Source: Tachypleus tridentatus (lineage: Eukaryota; Arthropoda; Merostomata; Xiphosura; Limulidae). From it: 64,000 bases of DNA. The stretch lies in contig NC_134825.1 in assembly GCF_004210375.1 (NCBI RefSeq), forward strand, positions 8,804,001 through 8,868,000. Direction: 5' to 3'. Under the pieces are notes generated by a model. It saw only the letters and a list, made by a program, of their open reading frames with translations, was not told the origin of the DNA and did no database searches. The position numbers were made by a program, and so were the translations under genes. Of the stretch, positions 37,201 through 50,060 are shown piece after piece. How positions within the stretch are numbered: position 1 is the first letter of the stretch; the number at the start of each line of letters is the position of its first letter.

Positions 37201-40200
37201 TCTATTAATAGATTAAATTACTGGGACAGTTAGCTGAGAGAGTGTTCTTACAGATACTGTTCAGAATTTCAACACCGAAGAATTTGTATTAACTAAGAGG
37301 ATTTTCTTAATATCATCATATTGTAACAATTTTCTGACATAGTTTATCTTGTATACAAAACAACAATTCAACACACTGAAGAAGAAATTACCACAATTTA
37401 TCTAAACAATAAAATGAAACTGACCATCCTAAGCTTGTATGTACTCATGTGCACAACGAATGGTTACATATCAAATTTTAAAAGAATGCATAAAACAAAA
37501 TATCAGAAAAAACATTAGATCTCCACTCATTCGTATATACGTGTGTGAATAGTTAAGTGTTTCATCATGGTAACATTACAAAAGAACAATTAAGAAAACA
37601 AGCTTCACGAGGGTCTTCCCAGGAATCATCCGAGACATTTCTCACACTCGTCTTTCCTCCATCAGTAGACTCTTCAGATCCTCTGTTGTCTTTTAGTTGG
37701 CCGCCTCTAATTCTCTTATGTTATTTTGGAGTTTTCTTGAGGTCTCTCATAGTCTTAGAAAGTCTGTCCTGCAGAAACCAAACCTTCTTCATGTATCATG
37801 TTGCATGAGTTTGTCTCACCCCAGATGATCCTCTGTTTAATTGTATAGGGTTCGCACCTCTTTCTTCTACATAGCAATGTTCTTGCAGTCATGGTTGTAG
37901 CTAGGTATCTGCTTTATTGTCAGGCAGTTGGTAATCACATTTAGCAGCTTGTTTGGGAGTTCTATTCTTATGAACCTCTGGCAAGTGCCTGATCATCTAT
38001 TTCAGAAAGGTTTATTGTTCACAATGTTAGCAAAAGTTTATTCCAAGCTTCTACTTTCACGTCCGTTGATATGAAAACTCCTTATTGATAGAGAGAGCCA
38101 GCTTACACGTTGAGTGGCTTGTGCTGAAAACCATGTTTTCTTGTGGTGTTAAACTTGTCATGGTCTTCTTAGAGCGTAGACGATCCTTAGAAAGCATCTA
38201 GTGCTGGAAATGTCTATTTTAGTTTGGAATGTACTGCTCCTTTGAAGATGCAAGCACATATGTCTACATCTCTTTGCGGTGGTGACACACCCTCCAATGA
38301 GATGTGTCACTAAACTCCAATATTAATTTGACTGCATCTCGGTCTTCAACAGTGTCATGATGGGCGAATATGGAGCCTGCTATGCAACTTGTAGGCTGCC
38401 ATTCATATCATCTGTATCTCCATAATTAGAATGCCATAATTTTCTGCCCATTGTCAAAGACAATTGTTCAGACTCTCAAGATAGCAAGGCCAACCAACTC
38501 ATAGATGTAACAAGTACTGCTATTTGGATATGTTGCCAAGCAACAAATCTTCATCAATGGATTCAGGTATTTTGTAAGTGAGACCAATCCTTGGTGTTAG
38601 ACCTTAGCAGCTTCATTAACTATCTAAAAGACCGAGTTCAAAGGTAAATGGTCACCAAAGTCTAAATGGTCAAAGGCTTGGTTGCATCTGTAGCTTAATG
38701 GGGAGGTCATAACTCTTTCTTGTAACCTTAAACGAGGCACTGGCGAAATGATATGTCTACAATACAATGGGTATATTCACACCCATTCTTACTCTTAAAA
38801 TATGTGTTTGAGGATTGTTTGTTTTTTCTTGAATTTCGTGCAAAACTACATGAGAGTCATCTGGATTGTGTCTGAAGACCTAAAGGACTTCTCAATCCCC
38901 TCACTCTTCAAAGTCTCCATCTGAACAGCTTTTTATGGCCATGATGCCTCCTGTTGTCCCTAATATCTGGTTGTCATAAAAACACCATTCAGTTTCAGTA
39001 GAAAGAAATAAGAACGAGATATTTTGGAGTCTGCACTGTAAAGCTGACTCGGGTCAGGTGTTCCTCATCTCTGTCTGTTAACTCTTGTCACTGCTTTAAA
39101 TTTTGTACTCCTCATGACTCTCCTCCACTTACAAACTGTTTAACAGTTATGATGTCAGTTACATCTTTTTACTCCATTTATAAAACTTACAGTCAATATT
39201 TTCATTTCTCAAAATTGTATTATTTAATGGAACAACATTAATAAATTATTAAGTAAATTATTTTGCTTAATGAAAATATTTCAACGTGCCTCGTTGAGGA
39301 TAACCCTATTATAATAAAATAAAAAGCTATGTGTGTCATGTATATAGACCTTTTATGATACTTAAGCCATTATTCATTTTTATGCTCTCTTAACAATTCA
39401 ATTAACTCATGATTGTTTCAACTTAATCGAAATAAAACATTTTTGGATTATGCTTGTGAGAAACATCACATAAAACTATCAGAACTGGAGGCCAAACTGT
39501 GTTCTTGCTCTCTACTATTATTTCGATGAAAATTTACAATGTCACTGAACATATCAATAAATATTCTCTCGGCATTAACGAATATGACAAATAGATCATT
39601 TTTTAATAACATGCTTCAGGTTATTTTGTCATAGTCAACCTCTTATTTATCACTTCTTAATATCAAGATCAAGTGTTTTGTCTAAAAGTTCTCTGTTTTC
39701 CTTCATCTCTCGTTATTATTATATATTACTATTCCCTCTCTACGTGATTGCCTCACGTGTTAATTTATTTAAATAACATTTATGGAGATGTTACTACACA
39801 CTTGTGTTTATTAACATGTGATCATTGCTATATAAATATTGTTAGATTTGCTATTGTATATTCATTTTATTATCGAGGTTTGTATCAATTAAACATAATT
39901 TCGAAATGTGTGTAACATATATTGTTCAGTGTCTATTGCGAAATCCCCGACTATTCACTAAAGTTGTAGAATATACTAGAGTGCAAGAATCACCAATGTA
40001 TTACGTGTTTATGTAAGTACTAATGTATTGCTACCAACCGAAATTTTCGAGAATCTTACTTAACGATTATAAAAGGTAGCCATCGCAAGACGCGGAGAAA
40101 CAGTATATATTGTTGGTTTGCTATAAACGCAGAAGATGTAACTGCGATTTACACTTATTAATCGAGAAACTACAGATATTTCACAAGGAACGTTTATAGA

Positions 40201-40360
40201 TTTTGAACGCAACAAAACGTTTAACTTCAGCTTATTAACTTCGAACGATAGTACTTCTACAAAGTCACTGAACAACTTCAGCTGTGAAAGACTTTTGTGT
40301 GAAGAGTTAGCTAGCTCTTCGTTAAGTGAATTGTACTCGGAATTAATTCGCTCGGATCGG
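37201..40360. other. No gene identified
   Basis: Contains only a family A tail fragment at about 38815-38860 (gaatttcgtgcaaaactaca). The stretch 37550-38700 is less AT-rich and may be an old transposon body, but no conserved motif could be read in any frame. Confidence 0.5.
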
Positions 40361-40369
40361 AAAGAAGAT

Positions 40370-41275
40370 TGAGTACTGTTTGTAAAATTTTAGTATATAA
40401 ATCATTATTTGTAATGACTATTTCTAATAACTGTATTATGAATTGTACTACTGTTTGTAAAACTTTAGTATATAAATCATTATTTGTAATGACTATTTCT
40501 AATAACTGTATTATGAATTGTACTACTGTTTGTAAAACTTTAGTATATAAATCATTATTTGTAATGACTATTTCTAATAACTGTATTATGAATTGTACTA
40601 CTGTTTGTAAAACTTTAGTATATAAATCATTATTTGTAATGACTATTTCTAATAACTGTATTATGAATTGTACTACTGTTTGTAAAACTTTAGTATATAA
40701 ATCATTATTTGTAATGACTATTTCTAATAACTGTATTATGAATTGTACTACTGTTTGTAAAACTTTAGTATATAAATCATTATTTGTAATGACTATTTCT
40801 AATAACTGTATTATGAATTGTACTACTGTTTGTAAAACTTTAGTATATAAATCATTATTTGTAATGACTATTTCTAATAACTGTATTATGAATTGTACTA
40901 CTGTTTGTAAAACTTTAGTATATAAATCATTATTTGTAATGACTATTTCTAATAACTGTATTATGAATTGTATTATTGTTTGTAAAACTTTAGTATGTAA
41001 ATCATTATTTGTAATGACTATTTCTAATAACTGTATTATGAATTGTACTACTGTTTGTAAAACTTTAGTATATAAATCATTATTTGTAATGACTATTTCT
41101 AATAACTGTATTATGAATTGTACTACTGTTTGTAAAACTTTAGTATATAAATCATTATTTGTAATGACTATTTCTAATAACTGTATTATGAATTGTATTA
41201 TTGTTTGTAAAACCTTAGTATGTAAATCATTATTTGTAATGACTATTTCTAATCATTGCATTATAAATTGTATAA
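40370..41275. repeat. 75-bp tandem array, about 12 nearly identical copies
   Basis: The unit starts actgtttgtaaaactttagt and includes gtaatgactatttctaataa ctg. Most copies are identical, and the last few carry shared changes (attattgtttg, tagtatgtaaatc). The unit is 25 codons long, so the plus strand remains open through the whole array and into the adjacent SINE. The reading frame lacks an upstream ATG and any homology, so it is regarded as fortuitous. Confidence 0.95.
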
Positions 41276-41546
41276 GGGGCCTGGCATGGCCGAGCGCGTT
41301 AAGGCGTGCGCTTCTTAATCTGAGGGTCGCGGGTTTGCGCCCGAGTCGCGCCAAAACATGCTCGCCCTACCAGCCGTGGGGGCGTTATAATGTGATGGTC
41401 AATCCCACTATTCGTTGGTAAAAGAGTAGCCCAAGAGTTGGCGGTGGGTGGTGATGACTAGCTGCCTTCCCTCTAGTCTTACACTGCTAAATTAGGGACG
41501 GCTAGCGTAGATAGCCCTCGAGTAGCTTTGTGCGAAATTCCCAAAC
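41276..41546 (+). mobile_element. tRNA-derived SINE, family A variant
   Basis: The head differs from other copies (ggcatggccgagcgcgttaa ggcgtgcg and a mutated B box gggtttgcgcccgag). The body is typical, ending gtgcgaaattcccaaacaac. This head variant may define a subfamily. The SINE abuts the end of the 75-bp array. Confidence 0.88.
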
Positions 41547-41889
41547 AACTAAATTGTAATATTATTTGCAAGTTAAAATATATTTGTAAAAAGGAAGAAA
41601 GTTACGTGTGTCAATCTTGTGAATAAACATCATAAATTTTATACATCTCTACATTTAATTAATTAATTATCTTCTAAGTCAAAATTAAAATCTAATTCAG
41701 TTTCAGGTTATTTGAAATTGTAATAGGTAATGGAATAAATTGGAGGGTCGTCCGAGATAAATTATGATATTTAACAATATACTGACACCACACACTATCA
41801 AGTAATTTAGTATCTACTTTGTGGCATGTTGCAGCTGTGGTTAATAGTTTCATATTTTTCGCGGTATCCTGGATCAGGAACTGTGTGCA

Positions 41890-42330
41890 TACATCAATAA
41901 ATGTTCCATTCTATTCTACACCTACAACAGTACTGCTCTGTTACTGGGATCAATATCAAAGATAAACGTACAGAAATGATAAAGTGGAACAAAAACCAAA
42001 ACATCATCAACATGAAATAGGCATCTTCCTCATTCCAGAGTGTAAGATCCATCAGGCTCTCTAGGGTTTGCAGATAGTTCGGAAAACAGATCACATAATG
42101 CAGTATAAGATATCACCCATGCTAAAAACAGCTTAGGCTCTGCTTTCGTATTTCAATTTGATTTGCCAATATCTAAGCCACAGGAGCCTGTCAATGTCTA
42201 CTTGTGGTAACACACTTACCTGTGAGAAATCTATACATAACCTTAATGTACTTCCTTTATTTTCGACAGTAACTACTCTAGACGACCAAACACTATAAAT
42301 ACTGTATGATGTTCTTTTAACATCCATAGT
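41890..42330 (-). pseudogene. Ty3/gypsy reverse transcriptase relic
   Basis: On the minus strand, 42327-42133 reads YSVWSSRVVTVENKGSTLRL followed by CIDFSQVS, the N-terminal RT block. LWLRYWQIK matches the ...GYWQI motif. In another frame HVDDVLVF (42014-41991) is the active-site YxDD block. The intervening fingers region is compressed and frameshifted. Further pol sequence may extend right to about 43400, but no motif was secure there. Confidence 0.75.
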
Positions 42331-44340
42331 ATTTCAGTGTTTGTAACCTTTCTAGTGCTTCATGGAAGTTGGTGCAGTGATTACTTTATAGGATGTACAC
42401 CAATGTGGCTGTAGGATGTTGAATTACAGTTGCTCAATCGAGTTAGCCATCTGATCCCACAAATACATCAGCATATTCAACTAACGAGTGACTGAGCCAC
42501 TGTCAATGCATTTGGTCTAGAGTGTAAGCACGCTCTTCAACCACTGCCCTCATTTGTATCAGTAGCCCTGTATTTACTTTCAGTCACAGTGAAACAGACG
42601 TGGTCCTAGTTCCACCACTGGTATTGATTATTTTCACTTTACTCACTGTGCCAATGAATGTTCCAGTATCCTGCTGGACAAGCTGTCATCCATAATTGCA
42701 AAACAATGTTGGAACACCTTTTATTGGGTGGATCATTGCCCAAGCTAGTGTTTGGTGCTTCTTTGGAGATTAAACATTTTATCTCGTGTGTGGAATCTAT
42801 TACTTCTTTACTGATGCACTGAACCTTTTCTGAATTAGACCACAGAACACTTGTTTATAAATGAGATACTATTTTCCCCCTTGCTACATATACCTGTGTG
42901 GTCCCATATTCCTAAGTTTGACCTTGGCAACACTGGGCGACTTTCTCTCAGAAAAAAACAATTAAAAAACTGCAACACATTCATCCTTAGGATGTCTATT
43001 CTGGATCAAAGATCAGAAATTACCACTTTTGTACTGTAGGCAAAACTTCCTAGACTAAGCCAGAGATTACCTTTTCTGACATCTATTCGATCGGCATTTG
43101 CTAGAATGAAATCTGGATTCAATGACCATAGCTATGGTTTCACTAGATGAGCTTGGATTATCACAAAGTGTAATGGGGTTCTTACTTCTGTAATGTTCAC
43201 CATGAATATAGTTTTTATCATTAAAGCCTTATAGGAATGTACCAGCCCCCATTCAGCCCTGACTGAGCCGAGTTCACCATTAGACTTCTTGGCAAAAGTC
43301 AACTTCTGTGCAACCTCAAGTAAGTGACCAAGACAAATTTGAAATTCACTAGTTTTCTGAGACACCTACCACAGTGTCCACCACTTGTCTACAGAGGTGA
43401 AAAAATGATGCCAATGTCTTTGCCAATTTTGCTGCTTGGCAAATTGAGGATTCTAGAGATTAGAAGATACCTGATAAGCTGATTGGAACCAATGACCCTT
43501 CCATCCTAGTCGTACAATTTCTCTGGCAGTACTCTATTTACTCTTTGTTTTTCACCTCTCAACTAAGGTTCAGATGGGTCCATTGGATGTGATTGCACTG
43601 GGAGGGACGGCATAGACCAGCAAAAGCACTGAAAGTCAGTATTGTTTCACATTTCAATCCTGTGGAAGTGACTGTTGGAATCCCTTTGACTGGTTTTCAC
43701 GCACCTTAATAGGGGCATCTGTGTTGCACATTATGACTATGAATTTGTTATAGCAGAAGCTATTGCAGGTTTATCTTTTCTTGTAGCCAGCTTAAAATTA
43801 TCACTTCTAAACATGTTACAATATATATAGTCTCAATGAGAATTAAAATTTCTCTCAATCCATTTCAGCATATTTTGTTGGTTCAACTGTATTTAGAGAA
43901 TGTGAGAAAAACATTATTTTAAAATCATTGCATTTTAGTTCTGCAGAGATCAATTTTGCCACAGTGAAAGCTGTAGGACTAAAAACAACTATTAAATTAT
44001 CAACTGCAGTCTCTCGGCACAAGTACATGCACTGTATTTTTCTTATTTTTTGATGTAAATAAATATTGTGTTGCTTTTCTCAAACTTCTTCCGTCGGTTT
44101 TTAATTACAAATTAAAGTTCAATCACATTTCAAATACAGAATTCTCCACAAATCTCCTGGTAAGCCCTCCTATTATGAGCAGATCTATCTGAGTTTGTGC
44201 CAGAAATCAGTTTCGTCTAAAAATGCCACACGTAGATAGGAAAGAGGAATTTTGATGCTGTGATAACAACATTTATTGTGGAGTTTGTTTAAATGAAGTG
44301 TGTACTTCCCCTAGCTCTATCTCTTCTGTTTAACAAGATC
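42331..44340. other. No gene identified; possible continuation of the gypsy relic
   Basis: Moderately GC-richer than the flanks up to about 43700. Short minus-strand frames occur, but no protease, gag or integrase signature could be confirmed. From 43800 on it is plain AT-rich DNA. Confidence 0.4.
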
Positions 44341-44341
44341 A

Positions 44342-44580
44342 GGACCCAGAATGGCCAGGTGATTAAGGCACTTGACTCGTAATCCGAGGGTCGCGTGTTC
44401 GAGTCCCCGTCGCACCAAACATACTCGCCCTTTCAGCCGTGGGGGCATTATAATGTGACGGTCAATCCCACTATTCGTTGGTAAAAGAGTTGGCGGTTGG
44501 TGGTGATGACTAGATGCCTTCCCTACCCGCGACCGTCGGATTACGAGTCGAACGCCTCAACCACCTGGTCACGCCGAGAC
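44342..44580. mobile_element. Head-to-head chimera of two SINE family A fragments
   Basis: A plus-strand copy runs from the head (aggacccagaatggccaggt) to gatgccttccct at about 44525. It is directly followed by a minus-strand head fragment (acccgcgaccgtcggattac to ggtcacgccgag). The two tRNA-like heads thus form an inverted repeat of about 55 bp. Either one SINE inserted into another and both were truncated, or a fold-back occurred during reverse transcription. Confidence 0.8.
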
Positions 44581-44605
44581 AGAATAATTAGTATTTACGG
44601 CGTTT

Positions 44606-44717
44606 TTCTTATAGCAAAGCCATAATGAGCATTCTGCTGTGTCTACCAAGGGGAATTGAAACCCTGATTTTAACAGGGTACATACGAAAACTAACTGCTG
44701 TCCCAATGGGGGACGAC
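44606..44717 (-). mobile_element. SINE family C, diverged
   Basis: Contains cttatagcaaagccataatg, tgtctaccaaggggaattga and gaaaccctgattttaacagg. The head is more mutated than in the copy at 34838. Confidence 0.7.
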
Positions 44718-44739
44718 AAATTAGTAATACAGACCTAAT

Positions 44740-46215
44740 GTAAAAAACAAAAAAACCTTATACATCACACAATGTAGTTGAATTAAAACCTCATTTCTGT
44801 CCAACTTATTTTGTACTTATTATGCTAAATTAAAAAAAACGAAAAACCTTTTACATCACACTATGTAGTTGAATTAAAATTTCATTTCTGTTCAACTTAT
44901 TTTGTACTTATTATGCAAAATTAAAAAAACACCTTATACATCACACTATGTAGTTGAATTAAAATTTCATTTCTGTCCAACTTATTTTGTACTTATTATG
45001 CTAAATTAAAAAAAACGAAAAACCTTTTACATCACACTATGTAGTTGAATTAAAATTTCATTTCTGTTCAACTTATTTTGTACTTATTATGCAAAATTAA
45101 AAAAACACCTTATACATCACACTATGTAGTTGAATTAAAATTTCATTTCTGTCCAACTTATTTTGTACTTATTATGTTAAATTAAAAAAAACCTTATACA
45201 TCACACTATGTAGTTGATTTAAAACCTCATTTCTGTCCAACTTATTTTGTACTTATTATGCTAAATTAAAAAAAAAACCTTATACATCACACTATGTAGT
45301 TGATTTAAAACCTCATTTCTGTCCAACTTATTTTGTACTTATTATGCTAAATTAAAAAAAAACGAAAAACCTTTTACATCACACTATGTAGTTGAATTAA
45401 AATTTCATTTCTGTTCAACTTATTTTGTACTTATTATGCAAAATTAAAAAAACACCATATACATCACACTATGTAGTTGAATTAAAATTTCATTTCTGTC
45501 CAACTTATTTTGTACTTATTATGCTAAATTAAAAAAAAACGAAAAACCTTTTACATCACACTATGTAGTTGAATTAAAATTTCATTTCTGTTCAACTTAT
45601 TTTGTACTTATTATGCAAAATTAAAAAAACACCTTATACATCACACTATGTAGTTGAATTAAAATTTCATTTCTGTCCAACTTATTTTGTACTTATTATG
45701 CTAAATTAAAAAAAACGAAAACCTTTTACATCACACTATGTAGTTGAATTAAAATTTCATTTCTGTTCAACTTATTTTGTACTTATTATGCAAAATTAAA
45801 AAAACACCTTATACATCACACTATGTAGTTGAATTAAAATTTCATTTCTGTCCAACTTATTTTGTACTTATGTTAAATTAAAAAAAAACCTTATACATCA
45901 CACTATGTAGTTGATTTAAAACCTCATTTCTGTCCAACTTATTTTGTACTTATTATGCTAAATTAAAAAAAAACTTTATACATCACACTATGTAGTTGAT
46001 TTAAAACCTCATTTCTGTCCAACTTATTTTGTACTTATTATGCTAAATTAAAAAACGAAAACCTTTACATCACACTATGTAGTTGAATTAAAATTTCATT
46101 TCTGTCCAACTTATTTTGTATTTATTATGCTAAATTAAAAAAACGAAAAACCTTATACATCACACTAGTAGTTGAATCAAAATCTCATTTCTGTTCAACT
46201 TATTTGGTACATATT
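44740..46215. repeat. 86-90-bp satellite array, about 17 copies, with higher-order pattern
   Basis: The unit contains tacatcacactatgtagttg, atttctgtccaacttatttt and gtacttattatgctaaatta plus an A-run of variable length. Two main types alternate: 'gtccaac...gctaaa...cgaaaaacc' and 'gttcaac...gcaaaa...caccttat'. A third type has gatttaaaacctc. The type order repeats once, implying block duplication. Confidence 0.93.
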
Positions 46216-46577
46216 ATGCTAAATTTTAGTGTATTTAATAGATTTTTGACATAGATACTTATGTTTTACACTCCTTATTGTATGTGTTATTGAAATCTGT
46301 TGTGTTTTTTCTTGTATGTAAATTATGTTCTTAATTTTCTTGTTTTGTCCTTTCTGAAAATAAAAACAAATATGAGAAATTGTGCGTCTGTTTCTTAACA
46401 TTGTAAAGTGCAATAAAAATACATGAAGATACAAACACTGAAGAGAAAAACATTGTTGAAAAATTCAAGCAATATGAAAATAGATGTGGATGGAGAGTCC
46501 AGCCCCCCTTGACTTCCTTCATGTAACCCTATATCAAGTTCGTTGTTGATTGACAAAGAAATGTGGTAATGAATATG

Positions 46578-46578
<1 letters not shown>

Positions 46579-46612
<34 letters not shown>
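46579..46612. repeat. (CA)n microsatellite
   Basis: About 17 uninterrupted CA dinucleotides. The cysteine/valine run in the minus-strand frame across it is an artefact. Confidence 0.97.
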
Positions 46613-46616
<4 letters not shown>

Positions 46617-46619
46617 TTT

Positions 46620-49600
46620 TTTTATCAAGATTATTCTGTTCTTTAACCACAGTATAATTGTAAAAGTTGCCTATATTCTCTATTATTTTAATTTGTACAT
46701 AGTATCACACACATTAATCAAGGAATATTTATCTAAACAGAAGTTCCATGAATGCTATGTTATGGAGTATAGATTTGCTTCACTCTGAACTCTATGTTTG
46801 TCAAAAAGAAAGAGTTGATACACAAAAATGTACAATACAGCAGTCTTTATTTATAACATCAACGACTCAAAACAAAATAATGCCAAGTGATTGTTATCTG
46901 AATGTGGAACTAGAGACAGAGGCAGTAACAGATAATCGTTATTACATTTTAGCTTTCTCAATGGTGAATCTCATTGTTTAGCAAGAGGTCTTTGTCTTGG
47001 TTATACAATAGTCAGGCTTCCATACATCCATCTGGCTGTCTACTCTAGACAGTGGCACTTTAAAACCATGATCTGCTTCAGTGTGATGTTCACTCTTGGT
47101 CAGGAAACTAATCGGCAGCTACTTCTTCTCCACCCACAGTCATGGAGCCTTGACAGGATTAGTTGATATAAACACCTTCATGCTGATGGTTTTACTGCTA
47201 CCATTGTAAATTTCACAGCCAGTAGACTGGTAGTGGATGCTACAATTATCACTACTCCTGGAATTGTGGTGGTGGTGGTGATGGTTGGTTGAGCCTCCAG
47301 TTTCTTTGTTAATTATTAAGCATACTAAGGTTCCAGAAAGATCCTATTGGAAGTACACACACACATAGAATGATGCTTGATTTTTAATTTTTTTTACAAA
47401 GCAATCTCAACGGGACATTTGTAATTTTCCTTGCCAAACACTTAACTTACTTTGAATTCACTCTCGAGTCTTGTCTACAGTGACATCAGATCAAGCTTCC
47501 TGGCTGGCACACTGGGCATCAAAGTTTGAGAGAACTCTTACTCCTTGGCTCTTCCTTATAGATGGTGATGGTGGCTAATAATTTCTGGTATTCTGAAGAT
47601 TTTATAGATAGTTTATCAGTGATCTCAACTAAACTCTGCATGCATGATGCATCAGCTAAAAATATCCAAATGTCACTGTGATGAAATAAGGCTAATTTCT
47701 GGAGATTGGTAAGACAAGTAACTTTGATATTTCACCAAAATTATGGTTACTTTCCCTTTTCTTGCAGATTTTGAGTGTTTGATAGATTGTAACTTCAATT
47801 GAGAATACTGCTCACACTTGGATAAATGATAAACAAAATAGCCAAAAGGATCAATAACTTACTCTTAAATACAAGTCAAGATTCAAAATGCCAGGACAAA
47901 GAATTCTCCTTGGTCCAAGCTGTAATGACCTGGTTACAAACATATTCTGCTGTAAAATATCTCTTAGGAGGAGCATATGAAACAAAAACTAAACTGGCAG
48001 TCAAGTTGTGTGACTACTGGTTTACACATACACATCTATATCTTACATGTAGAATACAAAATCTACTTCATGTGGACAGCTTGGCTGACATGAGTATTCT
48101 CTGGTCTCACACTTGACCTGTCTCTAAAGGCAATGGTCTACAACAATGGAAAGACCCAAGAATGCTTGTGTCAACCAAACTGCCCACATATGGTTGTTAT
48201 ATGAAAGAAAGCCCATACATAGTGGGAAAAAAAATGGAAGAATATGACTACAGAGTTAGAGCCCATAGTAGTGTCCAAATAGATAAAACACTCTGCAAAC
48301 ACAAAACCTAATTTTTCTCAACCATGGAAATTCAACACCAATATCTTGTGATAATCAAGAAACTGTCATAAAATAATATCCATACATTCTTGTCAGACAA
48401 AAACCACCCAAGAGCTCAGAAAGTGAGGGTCACAAACACCAGAACAATTATAGCCTTCCAGACTAAACAAGTGTCCTGACTAGTGTAATAATGAGTAGTA
48501 ATCACAAAATGTAGTTCACACATTTCTTCAAATTGCCACTCAAAAGTTTATAAAGTTAAGGTTGCAACACTGTATGTCTTTGGTTTCTTCACCAAATAAC
48601 CCTTCTAGCTTCTGATAATTAAGTGTACACATTGTATGATGAATATCACTTGATATGCTTGGAAATCAAGGATCAACACATTCTTTCAGTCAATAGCTAT
48701 TTAATTGTAGCTATAATCAAGAGATCAACATTAACATATCAACTAATAATAACAGCCTTCCAGCACCTAATCAGATACTTCATCAAACAAAGTCAGATAA
48801 GTATTCTTAAAATTCTCATCTTCATCCATTGAATCTGAAATAGCATTATCATCTTTCTCTGACTCATCAGCTCTAAACTAATAATTCTTGGTCAAACCAG
48901 AGCATGAGAGGTTCAACTGAAATACAATGTTTCAATTTAGTAAAGTGCTGTATGCACTTTATTATAACTCTTGAATGCTGTATATAGTGTGGCAATGGAC
49001 CAACTTGTCAGGATACTAGGTAAACACTTTTCCCAATGGAACCAAGCAGCTTCCATGCCATTGTTATGTGCTAACAGCAAACTCAATCTCCATGCTGAAT
49101 GATCCATTCCTTGACTGCTTTTCACAGCACTCATTTGCATTACCCACTGCAGGTTTTATCTACTCCATATACACTTATGGGCACTGTGGCACTTCTGCAA
49201 CAGATGGTAAAATATACAACATCTATGAGAAGCATAATTTTACACACAAAAATAGCATGTTTATTAGTAAACATCCAATCAACCATTATACATGACAGAT
49301 ATTTACCCAAACTAGTTTGGACAGAATTAAAATTTTGCAAGCATGTGCTTGACAGTGTGCATTACCTGTTCTACTGATCCACCCGATTAGGGATAATAGC
49401 ACACCAATTAAAGCACATTTTAATGACAGGAACGTGTGCTTGCACTTCTTGATCTACCTAAAATGAACATTGATTCTAATGAAAGTAGACATAGGAACAG
49501 TGATTTTGTAAAAGTTATTCATGAAATAACAGTAATATGATGCAATCCCAAGGCAACTTTCAACATCTCGTTATAGGTTCCAGCCAGTCTCATACCCATT

Positions 49601-49709
49601 CAGCCTCTGCAGGGTTAGCCAAGATGGTGCCTCTTTCTACTATGTTGCTGGTAAATTATACTGTTGTGTGCTTTAGTTTTTATCCTGACATTCTTATCCA
49701 TTACAGAAC
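46620..49709. other. No gene identified
   Basis: No splice-bounded exon or known domain could be read. The right part (48900-49700) may belong to the minus-strand gypsy relic downstream of its RT (RNase H or integrase), but no catalytic motif was found. A short GTG-rich run lies at about 47268-47285. Confidence 0.4.
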
Positions 49710-49725
49710 CATGGATAGGTTCATA

Positions 49726-49814
49726 TATATGTAAAAATAGCTGGTTTGGGTTGAAAAACCAGCTGTTTTTACATATATATTTCTCTACAAGTGGGTTTTC
49801 TCATCATCACTGAT
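49726..49814 (+). mobile_element. 89-bp Penelope-derived hairpin with 16-bp target duplication
   Basis: The left arm tatatgtaaaaatagctggt tt and the right arm aaaccagctgtttttacata ta are inverted copies around gggttga. They are followed by the family 3' end (ctctacaagtgggttttctc atcatcactgat). Flanking direct repeats are catggataggttcata (49710-49725) and catggacaggttcata (49815-49830), 15 of 16 identical. No hammerhead or coding sequence remains. Confidence 0.8.
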
Positions 49815-49830
49815 CATGGACAGGTTCATA

Positions 49831-50060
49831 GCAGCAGTCTCAAACAAATGGTCAAGTACTGGAACATTATCCATACAGACAAATCATCTCATTTATCGCA
49901 GCCTCTTAAGCATTAGCTCCATCAGTCTCTTGAAAGAGGCCAGATCATTACACAGGCCAAATGGCATGACGAGGAACTATCTCAAGTGCTGAAAGCAGTT
50001 TTGACCCTGCTCTCATTATCCAATTACATTTCAGAGAATCTGGAAGCCAGGTCAAGAGGG
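49831..50060 (-). pseudogene. Ty3/gypsy reverse transcriptase relic
   Basis: The minus strand gives DLASRFSEM (about 50055-50028), then RVKTAFST, then in another frame VMPFGLCNDLASFKRLMEL (about 49971-49915). These correspond to the DLxSGYWQ, EKTAFST and MPFGLxNAPATFQRLM blocks of gypsy RT. Stops and shifts make it dead. The Penelope-derived hairpin at 49726 is inserted in or next to it. Confidence 0.82.

Noticed and set aside
37557-38700. Less AT-rich stretch that might hold a transposon gene
   Set aside because: No conserved motif could be read in any frame, and stops are frequent on both strands.
40369-41421. 350-codon open frame on the plus strand
   Set aside because: It starts from a TTG, consists of 75-bp tandem repeats and continues into a SINE; repeat arithmetic explains it.
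46395-46628. 77-codon frame with a Cys/Val run
   Set aside because: The run is translation of a (CA)n microsatellite.
47826-48116. 96-codon plus-strand frame
   Set aside because: No recognised domain, no splice context, and composition like the surrounding non-coding DNA.
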